DNA of 64,000 bases from Gossypium raimondii (Eukaryota > Streptophyta > Magnoliopsida > Malvales > Malvaceae), in contig NC_068571.1 of NCBI RefSeq assembly GCF_025698545.1, positions 47,587,733 to 47,651,732 of the forward strand, read 5' to 3'. The translations under genes and the position numbers were made by a program. The notes beneath the pieces were generated by a model. That model worked only from the letters and a program-made list of their open reading frames with translations. It did no database searches and had not been told where the DNA came from. This document shows positions 11,702 through 44,211 of the stretch, in pieces (the first letter of the stretch is position 1; each line of letters opens with the position of its first letter).

Positions 11702-14595
11702 TGTAATAGCCTGAATATTCAGTGGTGTCGGAATGGTGATTCGAGATCACTAAATCTGACAAACGAGTAGAAAATATTATAAATTTACTAAGTATAAGTT
11801 AAATGTGAAGTTAGAAATTTTTTTTGAAATAGTGAATAGTGTACTAGGAATAAATATTAAAATAATTAAAATAAAAAACGAGGTATCGAGACCTCGAAGA
11901 TTTTAAACCGAGCCATAAATATTTTTAGAAATGTTTATAGAGTGTCATTGAGTTGGTATTAAAGTTTCGTTAGAAAATTTTAACGGTTGGATAGTTAATT
12001 AACTAAAAAGGACTAAATTGAAAATAGTGTAAAATTTGTTAAATTGTGATTAAATAGCTTAAGTGACTAATGAGGAGGGATTTAAAAGGCAATTAGGCCC
12101 AAATTTTATGGGCTGGACGGTTGGGTAAGAAAAATCAGCAGAATGTAAGTAGAAATAGGGGCAAAATTGGAAACTTAACAAATTAAACATTTAAAACAAA
12201 GACAAAAGTGAAAAATCTAGAGATCTCTTCACAATTTATCAGCAAAAACGCCATAGGAGGTCTGAAACAAGCTGGTTTTTCATATATTTGAATCATGTAA
12301 GTTTAATTCTTGATTATTTCTTCTAATTTTTGTGATTTTGATACTTTTACAATTAGGCCCAACTAATTATTTCATTAGTTTTTGATTTCATGGATGATTT
12401 TGAAAGTTTCTATGAATACATGCTGGAAGTATATGATGAATTAACATGGAATTAAATCTTTAATTTTGTTATATGATGATTTTATTAAGTAATTTTGATA
12501 GAAATTGATTTTAGGGACTTAATTGTGAAAAAGTTGGGAATTAAGGTTTGGTGTTGCGGTTTGAGTATGAAAGGCTATGTAGTAGTATAAAATAGTTGGA
12601 AAAGGTGTTAATTTAGAAAAATTAGATCAATTGAGGGGTTAATTGAGTAGGGACCAAATTGTAAAAACTGTAAAGTTTGGGGTAAAAGTGTAATTTCGAA
12701 AATTTAAGGGCATAAATTGTGAAATGGATTAGAATAGAATTATATGCTGATGAATGAATAAATTTGTATTTTAGATCGAGAACCCGAAGCAAGCCGAGGA
12801 AAAGAAAAAGTAGTTGATTAGTCCCTGAACTTTTGCAAATTCTGCAAATCGACCCAGGTAAGTTCATATGGCTGAAATTTAATGATTAAATGTTAATTTC
12901 ATGAATTATACAATGTATGATGAAATGTATTTATTGTTGAAATGAGAATAAAATAAAAATGTGAAAATCGAATAAATGATCAAATTAAGTGAACGCCGGA
13001 TTTGAGTACTTCTGATCAAGTGACAAAGTGATAAGTGGTAGTTTTAGCTACACTTATCGATCAAGTGACAAAGTGATAAGTGGCTACACTTATCGATCAA
13101 TAAACAAAGTGATAAGTGGTTACACTTATCCGATCAAGAAACAAAGTGATAAGTGGTTACACTTATCGATCAAGAGACAAAGTGATAAGTGGCTACACTT
13201 ATCGATCAATGATAAAGTGATAAGTGGTAGCTTCAGCTACACTTATCGATCAAGTGGCAAAGTGATAAGTGGTAGCCTAGTTACACTTATCTGATCAAGG
13301 ACAAGTGATAAGAGGTCATATGTCAAAGTGAAAGTGAAGTACTCAATTTTCCGTAACCGTTCCTTAATTTTGATCAAGGATGGTAAGTGACAAATGGGCC
13401 CAAAGGAATTATGGTAAAAGAATAAGTAGTAGTGAGTTTATACCAAGGAACTCACCAAAGATTGTGGTTGACAGGTAAATTTAGTAATGGTGTATATTGT
13501 ATAAGTGTACAAGTGTTTGGTAAGATTTATGTTTTATGCCTATGAACTTACTAAGCTTTTCTATAAGCTTACATTTGTGTGTTTATTGTTTTTGTAGATT
13601 AACGTATTTATACATTCGGAGGATCGGATCTACATCAAGAATCACACTATCCAGATATACTCCGGTAGATTATGTTAAGCAACTTTTTGGATTTATATGG
13701 CATGTATAGGGAATTGAAGTAAAAAGTAAATTTGAATGTTATGGTTGCGTTAGATATCGAAATATATACATGTTTTTAGTTTGAAATGGTTGATTGGTTG
13801 AACTTCATTAGTATTTAAATGAAGTAGATGAAATACTGGAATTGATTGTGATTTGAAATTTGCAGGGAAGGTTAGACAATTATAAAGGGGTTATATTGAA
13901 TTTTTTTTTAAAAATTGCAATGGAGCAGTTCTTGGACAGCAGCATTAATGTAACTTTTAAAAATCACCAAAAATAGTGGAAATAGAATTAGAAGTTGACT
14001 GAGATATGAAATTAAAGCTGAAAGAGTCTACTTTCATATGAAAGAAGTGGAGTAAGCAAAAGAATTATATACTTTTAGATATTTGAATTTTAGTGAAACA
14101 GGACAAGAATGTTTTTGAAGTCCCCTGTTCTGACTTTAGAAATTCATTAAAAATTGTACAGAAGTAATTATGAGTTATAATTTATATGTATAGATTCCTT
14201 AATGAGTCTATTTTCAGTAGAAATAAGTTTAATCACCATATGAAGCCTTTAATAAGAGATAATTAAATTTTAGTGATGAGTAGTCAGGATAGTCGATTAG
14301 TGAAACAGGGGAGACTTCAACTAATAAACTGTACTAATTGGCTAAAGAAAAAATTCTGAAAAATTTATGGTGAATAGATATATGAGTCTAGTTTCAGGGA
14401 AAATTTACAGATCTAAATTTCGAGTTTCGTAGCTTGAATTATAATTATTTTAGTGACTGCTGTACAGGTGGACAGCTTTATTATGAATGATGAAATTAAA
14501 TTTGAAAGTAAATTTTTATGCCCCGAACTTTTAAGTTAAGTCAAGTAACGCCTCATGCTCGACTCCGGCAACGGTATTGGGTAAGGGGTGTTACA
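11702..14595 (+). mobile_element. Solo LTR, family copy A (2.9 kb)
   Basis: It begins TGTAATAGCC and ends GGGGTGTTACA, so it has TG...CA ends with a short terminal inverted repeat. The direct flanks are GAATT on both sides (11697-11701 and 14596-14600), a perfect 5 bp target-site duplication. No gag or pol reading frame and no second LTR is seen, which fits a solo LTR left by recombination. The same family occurs as copies B, C, D and E. Superfamily assignment (Ty3/gypsy is plausible) is inference. Confidence 0.85.
13019..13320 (+). repeat. Minisatellite inside LTR copy A
   Basis: About eight imperfect units of roughly 30-37 bp, each holding 'aagtgataagtgg' followed by 'ctacacttatcgatcaa'. 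The unit is itself partly palindromic (GATAAGTG against CACTTATC). The apparent 88-residue open frame here is only the translation of this array. Confidence 0.9.
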
Positions 14596-14989
14596 GAATT
14601 AGTCATTGTTGTTAAAAATTTCGTTAATATACTAATGGATTGATAACATGACACATTAGCCCATTGAATGATTGACACATGACAATTGTTTTTATTTTTG
14701 ACTAAAGTTAGGGACTTATTTATAATCTATTGCCACTTCTTTTTCTTTTGTTTTTTTTTCCCAAAAGAAACTAGTGTTTGGATAGAGTGATCTCTTTCAA
14801 GTATGAACAATCAAATTAGAATTAGCAAGTAATTAACAGCATCCAATGAATCTGCTTAAATATTACAAGCCTGAATTGATTGATCCCAAGCAACTTACAA
14901 GGAATTTACTCTACCAACATCATTACTTCAAATCCAAGAAACATAAAGAATCAGGTTTGGCTACAAAGCAATTAATTGTATTTATAACA
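14596..14989. other. Inner left arm of the long-TIR element
   Basis: This stretch joins the solo LTR to the NPH3 fragment and holds the arm sequence ending 'tttttgactaaagttaggga'. A 100-residue + strand open frame that starts at 14846 runs antisense to the NPH3 remains and shows no recognisable features. Confidence 0.5.
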
Positions 14990-15420
14990 AGGGTAAAGAT
15001 TTATAAGTTGATAGCAATACCTGTAGATAAATGTCTATGGCTTGAGAAAGCCCATCATGGGATTCTCTTGCAGAATCTGGCAGCAGGAGGACTAATGCTG
15101 CAAAGGAATCAGCTGAGACTTCCACAAGGTACGAGTCATGTAGGCTAGCAACTTTTCGAAATCCAACCGGGGATGAGCAACAACTCAGTTCATTCTGAAA
15201 TGCATTTACCAGCCTCAGAACCAGGTTCACATCATACATGTAACGTTTCTTTCGTGGTGGGGGGCTTGATCCAGTTGTGAACCAATAAGATTTTCCAAGA
15301 TGGATTTGCAATGCGTGCTAATCTTTTCCAAACTCGAAGCCACTCGAAGCATATCGAATAAGTGCTTGCAAGAAAGGGAGTTCCTATCAAGCAATGATCA
15401 TGACCTTCATGATTCTGCAC
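14990..15420 (-). pseudogene. Broken fragment of an NPH3-domain (BTB/POZ) family gene
   Basis: Read on -, pieces in shifting frames match the NPH3 domain of phototropic-response BTB proteins. In order they are LPFLQALIRY, then LRVASSLEKISTHCKS with LENLIGSQLDQA, then YMYDVNLVLRLVNAF, a segment with RKVASLHDSYLVEV, and LPDSARESHDG with AIDIYLQ. The pieces need at least two frameshifts, a stop lies upstream, and part of the domain between SYLVEV and ALVLLLP is missing. NPH3 proteins are normally about 600 residues; this is only a central to C-terminal scrap. It sits between the arms of a TIR element, so it was probably captured by the transposon. It is not a working gene. Confidence 0.75.
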
Positions 15421-16087
15421 TTCTGAGTTGGGGTGGCAGTAACAAATCTTGATCTTTGATAACAGAAGAGGAGCTTAGTTATTGTAACATGATCAAAATG
15501 TTGGCATATCATCAATTTGATTACCTTATCAATCAAATCAATATTCAAAAACAGAAGAAAAAGATTTTTTTTTTCCTTAGCTTCCTTCTGAAATAAAAAA
15601 TTCATATGGAAAAAAAAAAGAAAAAAAAGAAAAAGAAAAAGAAGCAGGTGCAGGCGACAGACAGAGAGAAGGAAAGGAAAAAAATGTACTAATTATAAAG
15701 AAGGGCCTAACTTTAGTCAAAAGTAAAAAATTACCACGTCACAATCACTTAATTGGCTAATCTGACCAAAATAGAATAAATCTTATTTTAGAGTGACCAT
15801 GGGTGTAGTTTAACCAATAAAAAAAGATAAGCAGATGGATATTTGATAGTATCTTTCTTATCCCTTACAAAAATCTACTGAGTTTCACTCACTCAAACTC
15901 AGTTCACTCAATATCCAGCTTCTCAATCATCTCTCCCCTTAAACCCTTTCTTCATAAAAATGCAAAAATCTTTAGGGTTTTAGCTCTCCATTGTTTTCGT
16001 AACCTAAGATACACCAGATTCGATTTGGGTTTTAGGGAGGTTTATCACTTACTTTCACGCCACTCAACCCCCACCCCCCAAACGAAA

Positions 16088-24272
<8,185 letters not shown>

Positions 24273-27251
24273 TGATTAAATCATTGGATTTGGAGGAGGT
24301 AAACATGGAATTTTACAAATACAGCTTAGGCAAATGACAAGGTTCATATTTCATGGTGGGGTTTGTTATTGTTCTGCCATTTATTTTTATCATTTGCATT
24401 GCAATTCAATGGTGAAAGTGGGAATGATGGAAAATTAAGATATGGGGTTTTGATTTTGCAGCCATAGCATGTTCATGTGTTCATGATGGATATGGCAAAA
24501 TGGGACAAATCAAAGATATCATAGGGGCCACCAATGGCGAAATGATTTTGTAGCATTAGAAACTTATGTAAATTACAAGTTATATGGGCCACTTGGGGTT
24601 ACTTTTTTTGGAATTTACAGCAATGGGGTTGTTTTCTTTTATATATTTCTTATGCCCCCATCATACATTTGAAGAAATTAATTTTTGTACCTTATGATGA
24701 TTCTAATTGAATTTGAGTAAAATGACATATCTTTTCCCTTTTTCTTTCGGCTGTCTATGTGTTTTGTATGCGTGTTCCAACTTGGAACTAATGTATGTAT
24801 AATTAGACATAATTAAATAAGAAATCAATTTCATTTTCAAATTGGTGTATTGGTTTACTTCTGCCTAATGGATCTGATTGGAATGAGAGAAAAAAGGAGG
24901 CTACTCGGTTTTTAAAAAATAATTAAAAGTAAAAATAATTCATTCCTTTTCTTATTGGACTTCCTTTCCCTCCATCTTCCTTGGAAGGATTTTATATTAA
25001 ATCTTTAGTTTTAGAGAATAAAAATAACAAATAATGATGTGAACGGTGATACGAATATAAAATGTAAATCTATTACGTCAAAACTTATTAAATAAGATTA
25101 TATAAATACGTAAAATTCATTAACTTGAGTGTGATAGTAAATAGGTTAGGCCATAATCTCTTTTGGTCAGAGTTGAAATATAAATTTGTGAGAATTATTA
25201 TCATTATATTAGCTAATAATTTTACATTTTTGAAAAGATTAAATAATAATTTTATCATATATTTTATAACTTTTAAAGAGACTATATCTTTTCATTTTTA
25301 GGGTCAAGACTTTTGCTAAATTTTTGGAGTCACCTCGCGTTATATTTTTGGGAGGACAACACATGTTTGAAACTTAAAAGTAAATTAATATAAAATAATA
25401 ATCATCTTCATAAACCATAAAATAAATTAAAGAAACCTCCAAAAATAAAAAAAATTATAATGAGAAAAATGCTAACTATAATTAAAAGGGTTTTTTTTTT
25501 TTTTGGGTGGGATGTCATTTATTAGTTTATTTGGGATGGTCTCTCCTATAAAATTGGGAACCATTCATTATCGTCAATATATATTTATATAATTAAATAA
25601 AGCCGCCATTAAAATTAAAGGATAAAGGTTTGCCAATTAAGTGATTAATTATATAGTTCACATGATGAAACTTCCTTCAACCAACCAAAATACATGCTAC
25701 TTCTCTTATCTAAAACGACTTTTTTATTCCCACATATCTAGAAGTTCAATTAAAAATTAGGTCTTATTGATATTTTTAATTTCATATATAAAAAGTTTTT
25801 AATAAAATGTGAGAGGATGTGGGAATTTAAATATTTAACCATATTTTGCTACTTATTGAAGAGTAGGGTGAAGTCGAAATTAAATTATAATTTTACGATA
25901 GTAAAAATATAATTCCGTCATTTTAATAGTCCATATCTTTATAATTTTAAAAGATTAAATCATTTTTAGGGAGACAAAGTACAATTTTATCTTTATTAAT
26001 TTACCTAAATGAAAAACTTTTCATTTTAGGGCCCCTAGCTACGTGGAAAGATAAGTAATGTTGAAAAATTTTATAAAGAATGCAATTGTGTTACTTCCCA
26101 AATTGGTTCTTATTGAATTGGATTAGCACAAATCCTCTAGGGGATGTAGCTAAATCCTCGAAGCTCTTTACATCCTTAATCTCTTTATAATTGGAGAATT
26201 ATTTTATAGCACAATCAAGGGGCAAAGCTAAAAATTCTGGGTAGCAAGGTGAAATTATATATTTTTATGAAAATTAAAATGCAATTTCATCATTGTATTA
26301 ATTTTAAATTTTATAAATTTTGAAGGGACTAAAGTTAAAATTTCCTATTTTATAGCACTCTTAGCTCACATTTGTCTTTTGAACCCAATTTGCCTTCCTT
26401 GGAAAGCTTCTTAGATCTTGATTTATAACTTAAAAAACATGTGAAACCAAAGTCAAATAATTAGACGGTGGTGGAGCCAGAAAATTTCTTTTGGGGTTGG
26501 AATTAAATTGTATTTTTTTACGATAGTAAAAAAGTAATTTCATCATTTTAATAGACTAGATCTTTATACTTTTTAAAGGATTAAATCAAATTTTTATTAT
26601 TTTTTGGGGGGGTCAAACTACAATTTTACCATTACTAATTTAAAATTTTATAAATTATAAATCGCCTAAATGAAAAAAATTTCATTTTAAAGGGCCCGGG
26701 GCCCCTGCCTACCCCTTGGCTCTACCACTGATTAGAGGCCAACTAATTTTTAATGTTTTTGTAACTGAACTGGTTATGTCACTGATTTTCACTTCGACCA
26801 GTTTGATTAAATAAATTATTTAAAAAACTTATAAAATAAAAAATAGAAAAACCTAGATCAAATCCTAGTTAATCCAAATTTTAGCCTGGTACACAACCGA
26901 TTCAACCTCTTTCTCCAGATTAATGTCCTGATTAATTCTCGATCTAATCCTTTTCCAACAACCTTGTTAATTTCTAATCTCGATTCTACCGATGAGGTAA
27001 TATGATTTTTTTTTTCATCCAAAAAAAAAATTAGAGAATAAGAGAAATTCAAACTATAAGAACATCTTCATTGACGTAAAAAAGACATGAACGAGCATTT
27101 TTTGGCCGGGAAGTTCGTTTTGACCGTTAATTATAGTTATTAAATAACTCATTCGAAACATGTATATTATTTGGTCAATTTATCATAAGATTTCTATTTC
27201 GTCCTTCCAGATGTTCTTTCTTTTGAATACTTATTCTTGATGTCTTGGAAG
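24273..27251. other. RNJ 3' UTR and AT-rich intergenic DNA with decayed repeats
   Basis: The RNJ 3' UTR probably ends near 24720-24830. The rest is AT-rich. Two related blocks, 25860-26045 and 26461-26740, share 'acgatagtaaaaa.taattc', 'tttaatag.c.atatctttat' and 'cctaaatgaaaaa.tttcat' followed by 'gggcccc'. The second has ends resembling an inverted repeat (ggtggtggagccag / ctctaccactg), so they are likely copies of one short TE. A fragment of the RNJ intron 16 repeat is at 26750-26900. No gene seen. Confidence 0.5.
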
Positions 27252-27571
27252 GGTTAAAATATATTCAAAATCTTCATAAATTCAGAATTTAGTCCCTCTA
27301 TTTTTAATTTTAATAATTCAATTCTTTTATTCTTTGGATTTAAATATGTAAGTATAGTGTTTACATTATTAAAAATTCATGTCTATTACAGCATCATTTT
27401 ATTGATTACATGGTAATCAAGTGAGTTTTTTTTAAATTTTAAAATGTCACAACAACAAATTTAGCAAGATAATTTTAATAATATTAACATTGGACCTAAA
27501 TTTTAAATTCAAAAGTAAAAGGACTAAATTCTAAATGTTCAAGAGCGCATGGACTTGTAGCGTATTTTAGG
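27252..27571. mobile_element. MITE next to the calmodulin-like promoter, first element
   Basis: Begins ggttaaaatatattc and carries 'tttagtccctctatttttaa' and 'aaaatgtcacaacaacaaat'. These match the intact element at 58188-58536, which has the same internal phrase about 'gtcacagcaacaaatttaac'. The right end is truncated where the next element starts. Confidence 0.65.
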
Positions 27572-27932
27572 TTAAAATATGTTATTACTCCATGTACTTC
27601 TATAGAATTTGATATTTAGTCCCTGTACCTTAAAAGTTAAAACCCAATCCTACTTTTTCAATTAAAAAATCTCAGCCCAATAATCATTGTCGTTGATAGT
27701 TTCTGTAAAAATTTATTAGTTTAACGTGTGTATTTTCCATTAATTATATATCACATAATATCAAAACGTCTTAACCAACATGCCATGTTGATAAATTTTG
27801 ACCGGAAATACTAAAAATGTTAATGATTGCGCTAAGATTTTTAGACCAACTTAATTTTTAACTTTTTTAAGTATAAGAATTAAATCTCAAATTTTATTAA
27901 AATACAGGGACTCAAAAAAGCATATTTTAACC
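27570..27932. mobile_element. 363 bp MITE ending 38 bp upstream of the calmodulin-like TATA box
   Basis: The terminal inverted repeat is ggttaaaatatg at the left and catattttaacc at the right, with the inner phrases 'ttagtccctgta' and 'aaatacagggact' also mirrored. A left-truncated copy is at 46172-46431. Non-coding. Confidence 0.75.
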
Positions 27933-27970
27933 TTTTTGAAAATTCCTGGCAATTTCGTCAATGTCTTCTG

Positions 27971-27980
27971 TATATATAAA
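27971..27980 (+). promoter_or_regulatory. Probable TATA box of the calmodulin-like gene
   Basis: The sequence tatatataaa lies about 220 bases upstream of the ATG at 28198. It is followed by a pyrimidine-rich, ATG-poor leader typical of plant 5' UTRs. It is the only strong TATA motif just upstream of this gene. Confidence 0.6.
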
Positions 27981-28197
27981 CTTGTTTTCGACTACCCATA
28001 TCTGCAAATCCAACATAATCGATCCCCCGAAAACTTTCCCATATATCTCCTTTTCTTTTTCTTGTTCAAAAACTTTCCCTCCTTCCGAACAGGAAAAGAA
28101 AACAAGAGAATTACACATTGAATAATCTCTAAAATTTTCCTTCCTTCCAAAAACAATTAAAACCCTTTTTTTTTCCCTTTCTTTCCATTGTAAAACC

Positions 28198-28623
28198 ATG
28201 AAGATTAAAATCAAAGAATACGAACGTGTTCTTCGTTATTTCGACAAAGATGGAGATGGTAAAATCTCAGCATCAGAATTAATCCATAGATTAAACCAAA
28301 TGGGTGAAAATCTATTGTTTAACGAAGCAAAAGTTGCAGTGGAAGCATTGGATTCTAATGGCGATGGATTATTGGATTTAGAGGATTTAATAGCTTTAAT
28401 GGAAGAAGGAAATGAAGAAGAAAAATTAAAGGATTTGAAGGAAGCTTTTGGGATGTATGATGTTGATGGAAATGGGTTTATTACAGCTCAAGGACTTAAA
28501 AGAATGCTTAGTAAACTTGGGGAATTGAAGTCTATTGATGAATGTAAAGTTATGATTAAAAAATTTGATCTTAATGGCGATGGTGTTCTTAGTTTTGAGG
28601 AATTTAGAGTTATGATGCAGTGA
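28198..28623 (+). CDS. Calmodulin-like calcium-binding protein, four EF-hands
   Basis: Intronless frame of 141 residues, a likely cytosolic or nuclear calcium sensor that relays stress or developmental signals through partner proteins. Four EF-hand loops are visible: residues 16-27 ([12 protein letters not shown]), 52-63 ([12 protein letters not shown]), 88-99 ([12 protein letters not shown]) and 124-135 ([12 protein letters not shown]). Loops 1 and 4 are fully canonical. Loop 2 ends in Asp instead of Glu. Loop 3 has Gly at position 12, where the bidentate Glu should be, so it probably binds calcium weakly. The start follows a long pyrimidine-rich leader and is the first ATG of the frame. There is no N-terminal myristoylation or signal sequence. 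The short N-terminus and lack of introns fit the CML31/37-39 type group of calmodulin-like proteins; the exact member cannot be named from sequence alone. Confidence 0.92.
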   Translation: MKIKIKEYERVLRYFDKDGDGKISASELIHRLNQMGENLLFNEAKVAVEALDSNGDGLLDLEDLIALMEEGNEEEKLKDLKEAFGMYDVDGNGFITAQGLKRMLSKLGELKSIDECKVMIKKFDLNGDGVLSFEEFRVMMQ

Positions 28624-29596
28624 TTAATTTTGGTTGAGAATAAGTTTTTGAAGTGTCGTCTGTCCAACAGTCCAACGGATTTTCAGTTAGTGGAAGCATT
28701 GTACTCGAGGTGTTTATGCTCGGTTTTAGTTCCATGTTTTATTTCTCGATTCTAAGTACAGCCCTAATAGGATCACTGAGTTTTTGAAAGCGCCTCCATT
28801 GGGACTTTATTTGGAGTAGGGGGACAAAACCCGTGGCCAAAACCAATCATAGATACCCCGAGAACGATATCTCTATTCGAGAGTTTAATCAATCACTTAA
28901 CAGACAACACTTTAAAAAATTTTCCCACTTTCATTTGTATTTAATTGATGGATTGATTTGTTGTTTGGGATTTAGCATTCTTTTTGTAATTATTTATGGT
29001 TGTTTTATCAGTTAAATATGTTGAATTTAATTAAATTATTCATTCTTTTATTTGTATTATATTTGAGTCTTTGAGTAAAACTGAAATATCATTGCTTTTC
29101 AATTTTAATGCGTTTTTAATTTTTTTTCATGAATCGACCATATATAACTACAACTACAGTTATATTTGAGTAAATTTTCAATTTCCTCATTAAACCATAA
29201 AAATATCATATGATTATAAACCCTATTAATTTATTACATTTTGTCCCTCAATGTTTATTAGTTAAACTTATTACCGATTTACTTATTTTATAGTGGAATG
29301 ACCAAAATACAATCTAGAAGATAGTTAAGAGACTTTTATAGTTTACCAATGAATTATTATAACATTATGTAAAATATTATAAGCATTATAATAATTTATG
29401 TAATTTTATTATAAAAACTATATATTGAACAGGTAAAATCAAGTCAGTCAATTTTCTATTGATAACATCCATTCGATTGGAATATTTTATCTCGAAGTAA
29501 ACTGAAACAATATATTCTAGTTTCCATTTTAATGTTAATATTGGTCGTACTTATACAAAATTTTAATGTTTTCATCTTAATTATTTTCTTTTTATA
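28624..29596 (+). other. 3' UTR of the calmodulin-like gene and AT-rich spacer
   Basis: The first 150-400 bases are likely 3' UTR. A 60-codon frame at 28833 has no recognisable features. After about 29030 the DNA is AT-rich with no gene. Confidence 0.5.
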
Positions 29597-30172
29597 AGGC
29601 TTAATATAACATTTGGTGCTTAAATTTTGACACTTTTTTTAATTTAGTACCTAAACTTCACAATTTTTCTTAAGTTGATACTTAATCTTTTGGAGGTTCA
29701 ATTTGGTACCTAAACTTTACTCTTTTCCTAATTTGTTACCTTTTTTTGTTCGATTTGGTACTTGTCAAATATTTTACAAATTACTCCAATATACTAAAAA
29801 TGTTTTTATGAGGTAGCAAAAATAATTAATGTATGACCGACATGTGATAGATGATATGATATTTTTGTATTTTATATGTTCAATTACTTTTAGTTTTATT
29901 TATTTATTTATTTTATTAATTGAAAATAATGAATTTCTTTAAATTGGGGTTTCAAAATATTTTTCTTATTTAATATTAATTTGTTAAGCGAACTCAATAT
30001 CTATTTTTTAACATGAATTTCCTCTAATATTGACAATATTTTTACAGCATAATAATAAAAAATTCAACACGGTTAGTATTTTACATAATTTATATAACAT
30101 TTAATAAATTTAGGTACTAGGTACCAAATTAGAAAATGTCAAGCTCAGATACCAAATGTTATATTAAGCCTT
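29597..30172. mobile_element. 576 bp MITE with 22 bp terminal inverted repeats
   Basis: The left end aaggcttaatataacatttg matches the reverse complement of the right end exactly. Both arms continue with 'aatttggtacctaa' phrases. The centre is AT-rich and non-coding. I could not settle the target duplication. Confidence 0.8.
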
Positions 30173-32135
30173 TTGGTAATTACATTTAAAATAAAAATAA
30201 TCATTTAATTAACTAATAATTCTAAAATTAATAATTTCATACCGATATATATAATTCAGATATATATGTACATAATATTTACAATATTTAAAAAATATTG
30301 ATGAACGGGAAATAATACACCAATGCTGACTGCCTCGGGTAAAACCATACCATTACCTTACCAAAAATGGCCTTACCCTAGAGCTCCCTATTGTCCCTCC
30401 ATTGCACAATGTCAGGTGCCGTTTATAACTGCAGTTTACATTAATATAAACTCAGAAAACAGGAAATTTATGTATGTTTATCAAGGTGGTCAGTTCTGCA
30501 TCGATTCCAATTGTATTAATCAGTGCATATTGTTCGAAATTTATGTATATTTATTAAGGTGGTCAATTCTACATCGATTCCAACTGTATTGATCAATAAA
30601 TATTGTTCTAATGGTAAAGCAAATAAGTAATATTTTTTTTGCACTAACGAAAATTCCAATCACATAGTCAAAATATTATGCATCAATTAGTGCATTCTAT
30701 TTCAATGCTAAAGCAAAACAAGCAACATCCTTTTCCGCATCAATGAAAATTCCAACCACATAAACTAAGATATGATACATCAATTGATGCGTGAACAATA
30801 TTAAAAATTATAAAATTCTTAACTATTTACTTTTAAGCTAAAAATTTAATTAGAATGTATTGACCAATAAAAATTACATTAGAAAGTAAACTTTAGCATT
30901 TAAAAGAAATTCTCTAACATACTCTCAAATTTAAAATATAGTAAAAACTCACACGATTATCAAAGAAAAATCCTCACTCATCCTTCAACTTCTTTTATTC
31001 AATAAATCCCACCTTCAACTCTTTCTTTTTATTAATGACATCACAAAATTTCTATTTGTGATGTTCATTAATGAATATTTTATATAATTTATAAATATTT
31101 TATATTTAAAATTTATTAAATATTGATTTTATAAATATCTATAACTATTAAATATTTTTAAAATATTAATAAATCTAAAATGATACACCAAAATAACTAT
31201 ACGTACCAATTATAGTAGAAAACAATACGTACACCGCTGACCACCCTAATTTTTATATATTAGTGTTCAAAATATTTTACTTTAATAATTTACTTTCTTT
31301 AGTTATTATCTTCATGAATGAAAATTTGTCGCAAAGTATTGGGTCATAGAGCTTGCCTTTAAAAAATTCAGAAATAAAATTATTTTAAAATTTTAAAATA
31401 AAAATTAATTAAATATTGATGTAACAATCCAAGTCTATCTATTTAGATGTGATTTGACAAAAAATACAAGTTCAAATACTAAAAACACCAAAATTACAAA
31501 TTACAAATAAAACTAAAATACACTATACGAAAACCCAAGATGAAACGATGAAACAGTTATTTTATTAACCCAAAACCACCAGCCCAATCAATATGTAAAA
31601 GTTAAAACATTTTAAATATATTTATATAATGTTCCACTGATAAATAATAATCTAAGCCGGATAAGCCCGAGATCAGATTATTTTATTGATGATGAATTTC
31701 TGACAGAACATGAAAAAGAATCACTATAAATATATTATATACTCACAGCGTCCTCTCTTTCTTTTTTTCCTTATGAGATCGTTAAATTAACTTAAATACA
31801 ACAAAACCAAAAACATGCTCTTTTTTTGTGCAGGCACTAAAGGAGATGACACAGAGGAACCAAAACAAAAGCAGCTTAACCCAAAAGCCCGAAATATCGG
31901 TTTAGGTTTTGCTGCCTTAAAATACCGATCATCCCCGGACCAGCCTGATGATATTAAGTGAGAAACATAACTTAAAAAAACCTATACTTTCATTATACAG
32001 ACAAAATACGAGTGAGCCACACCGGACATGTACCGGCACAGTAAACTTACTTGCATACAGGCCTTTAGAAGAAGAGCAGAGAGAAATTTTGGAAGATACG
32101 TACGAACCATTTGTACAAAGACACCGACAGGGGCT
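30173..32135. other. AT-rich intergenic DNA and 3' UTR of the AAA ATPase gene
   Basis: 30464-30800 holds small imperfect direct repeats: 'aggtggtcagttctgcatcg' recurs about 77 bases on, and 'gaaaattccaatcacata' about 90 bases on. The rest to 31800 is AT-rich without genes. The last few hundred bases before 32136 are probably the 3' UTR of the - strand AAA gene; short + strand frames at 31948 are antisense shadows. Confidence 0.5.
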
Positions 32136-44024
<11,889 letters not shown>

Positions 44025-44211
44025 GACTCTCTCCTTTTTCTTTTCTTTTTTGTCTCTCTTCACCACTGTATTAAAAAGAGAGAAAGTGAAAGATTGAAAT
44101 TATAAAATTGTTTGTTTGAGAGTATTTATTTTCTTTGCGAATTTTATTTCTTTATTTAAAAAAACCCTTTTTGGTGAACGGAACGGAACGGAAGTTCACA
44201 ACACCCCCGTC

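Larger units (their letters stand above)
11596..15815. mobile_element. Long-TIR element carrying an NPH3 gene fragment, interrupted by a solo LTR
   Basis: The left end gggtaaactgcacccatggt and the reverse complement of the right end, ggttaaactacacccatggt, match and continue with 'ctctaaaataag.tt.ttct'. The arms also share 'tttttgactaaagttagg' further in (14690-14710 and 15705-15725). Without the LTR at 11702-14595 the element is about 1.3 kb. Between the arms lies the broken NPH3-family fragment. A host gene fragment between long TIRs is the layout of Pack-MULE-like elements. A target duplication is not clear because both flanks are A-rich. Confidence 0.65.

Noticed and set aside
13028..13294. 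88-residue open frame with repeated Tyr/Ser peptides
   Set aside because: It is only the translation of the minisatellite in LTR copy A; no start context and no relatives outside the array.
13019..13320. Repeat-spacer look of a CRISPR array (also 53812-54215)
   Set aside because: The units are contiguous, imperfect, partly palindromic minisatellite copies in a plant LTR with no unique spacers and no cas genes.
14846..15148. 100-residue + strand frame
   Set aside because: It is antisense to the NPH3 remains, and the - strand carries the recognisable domain pieces.
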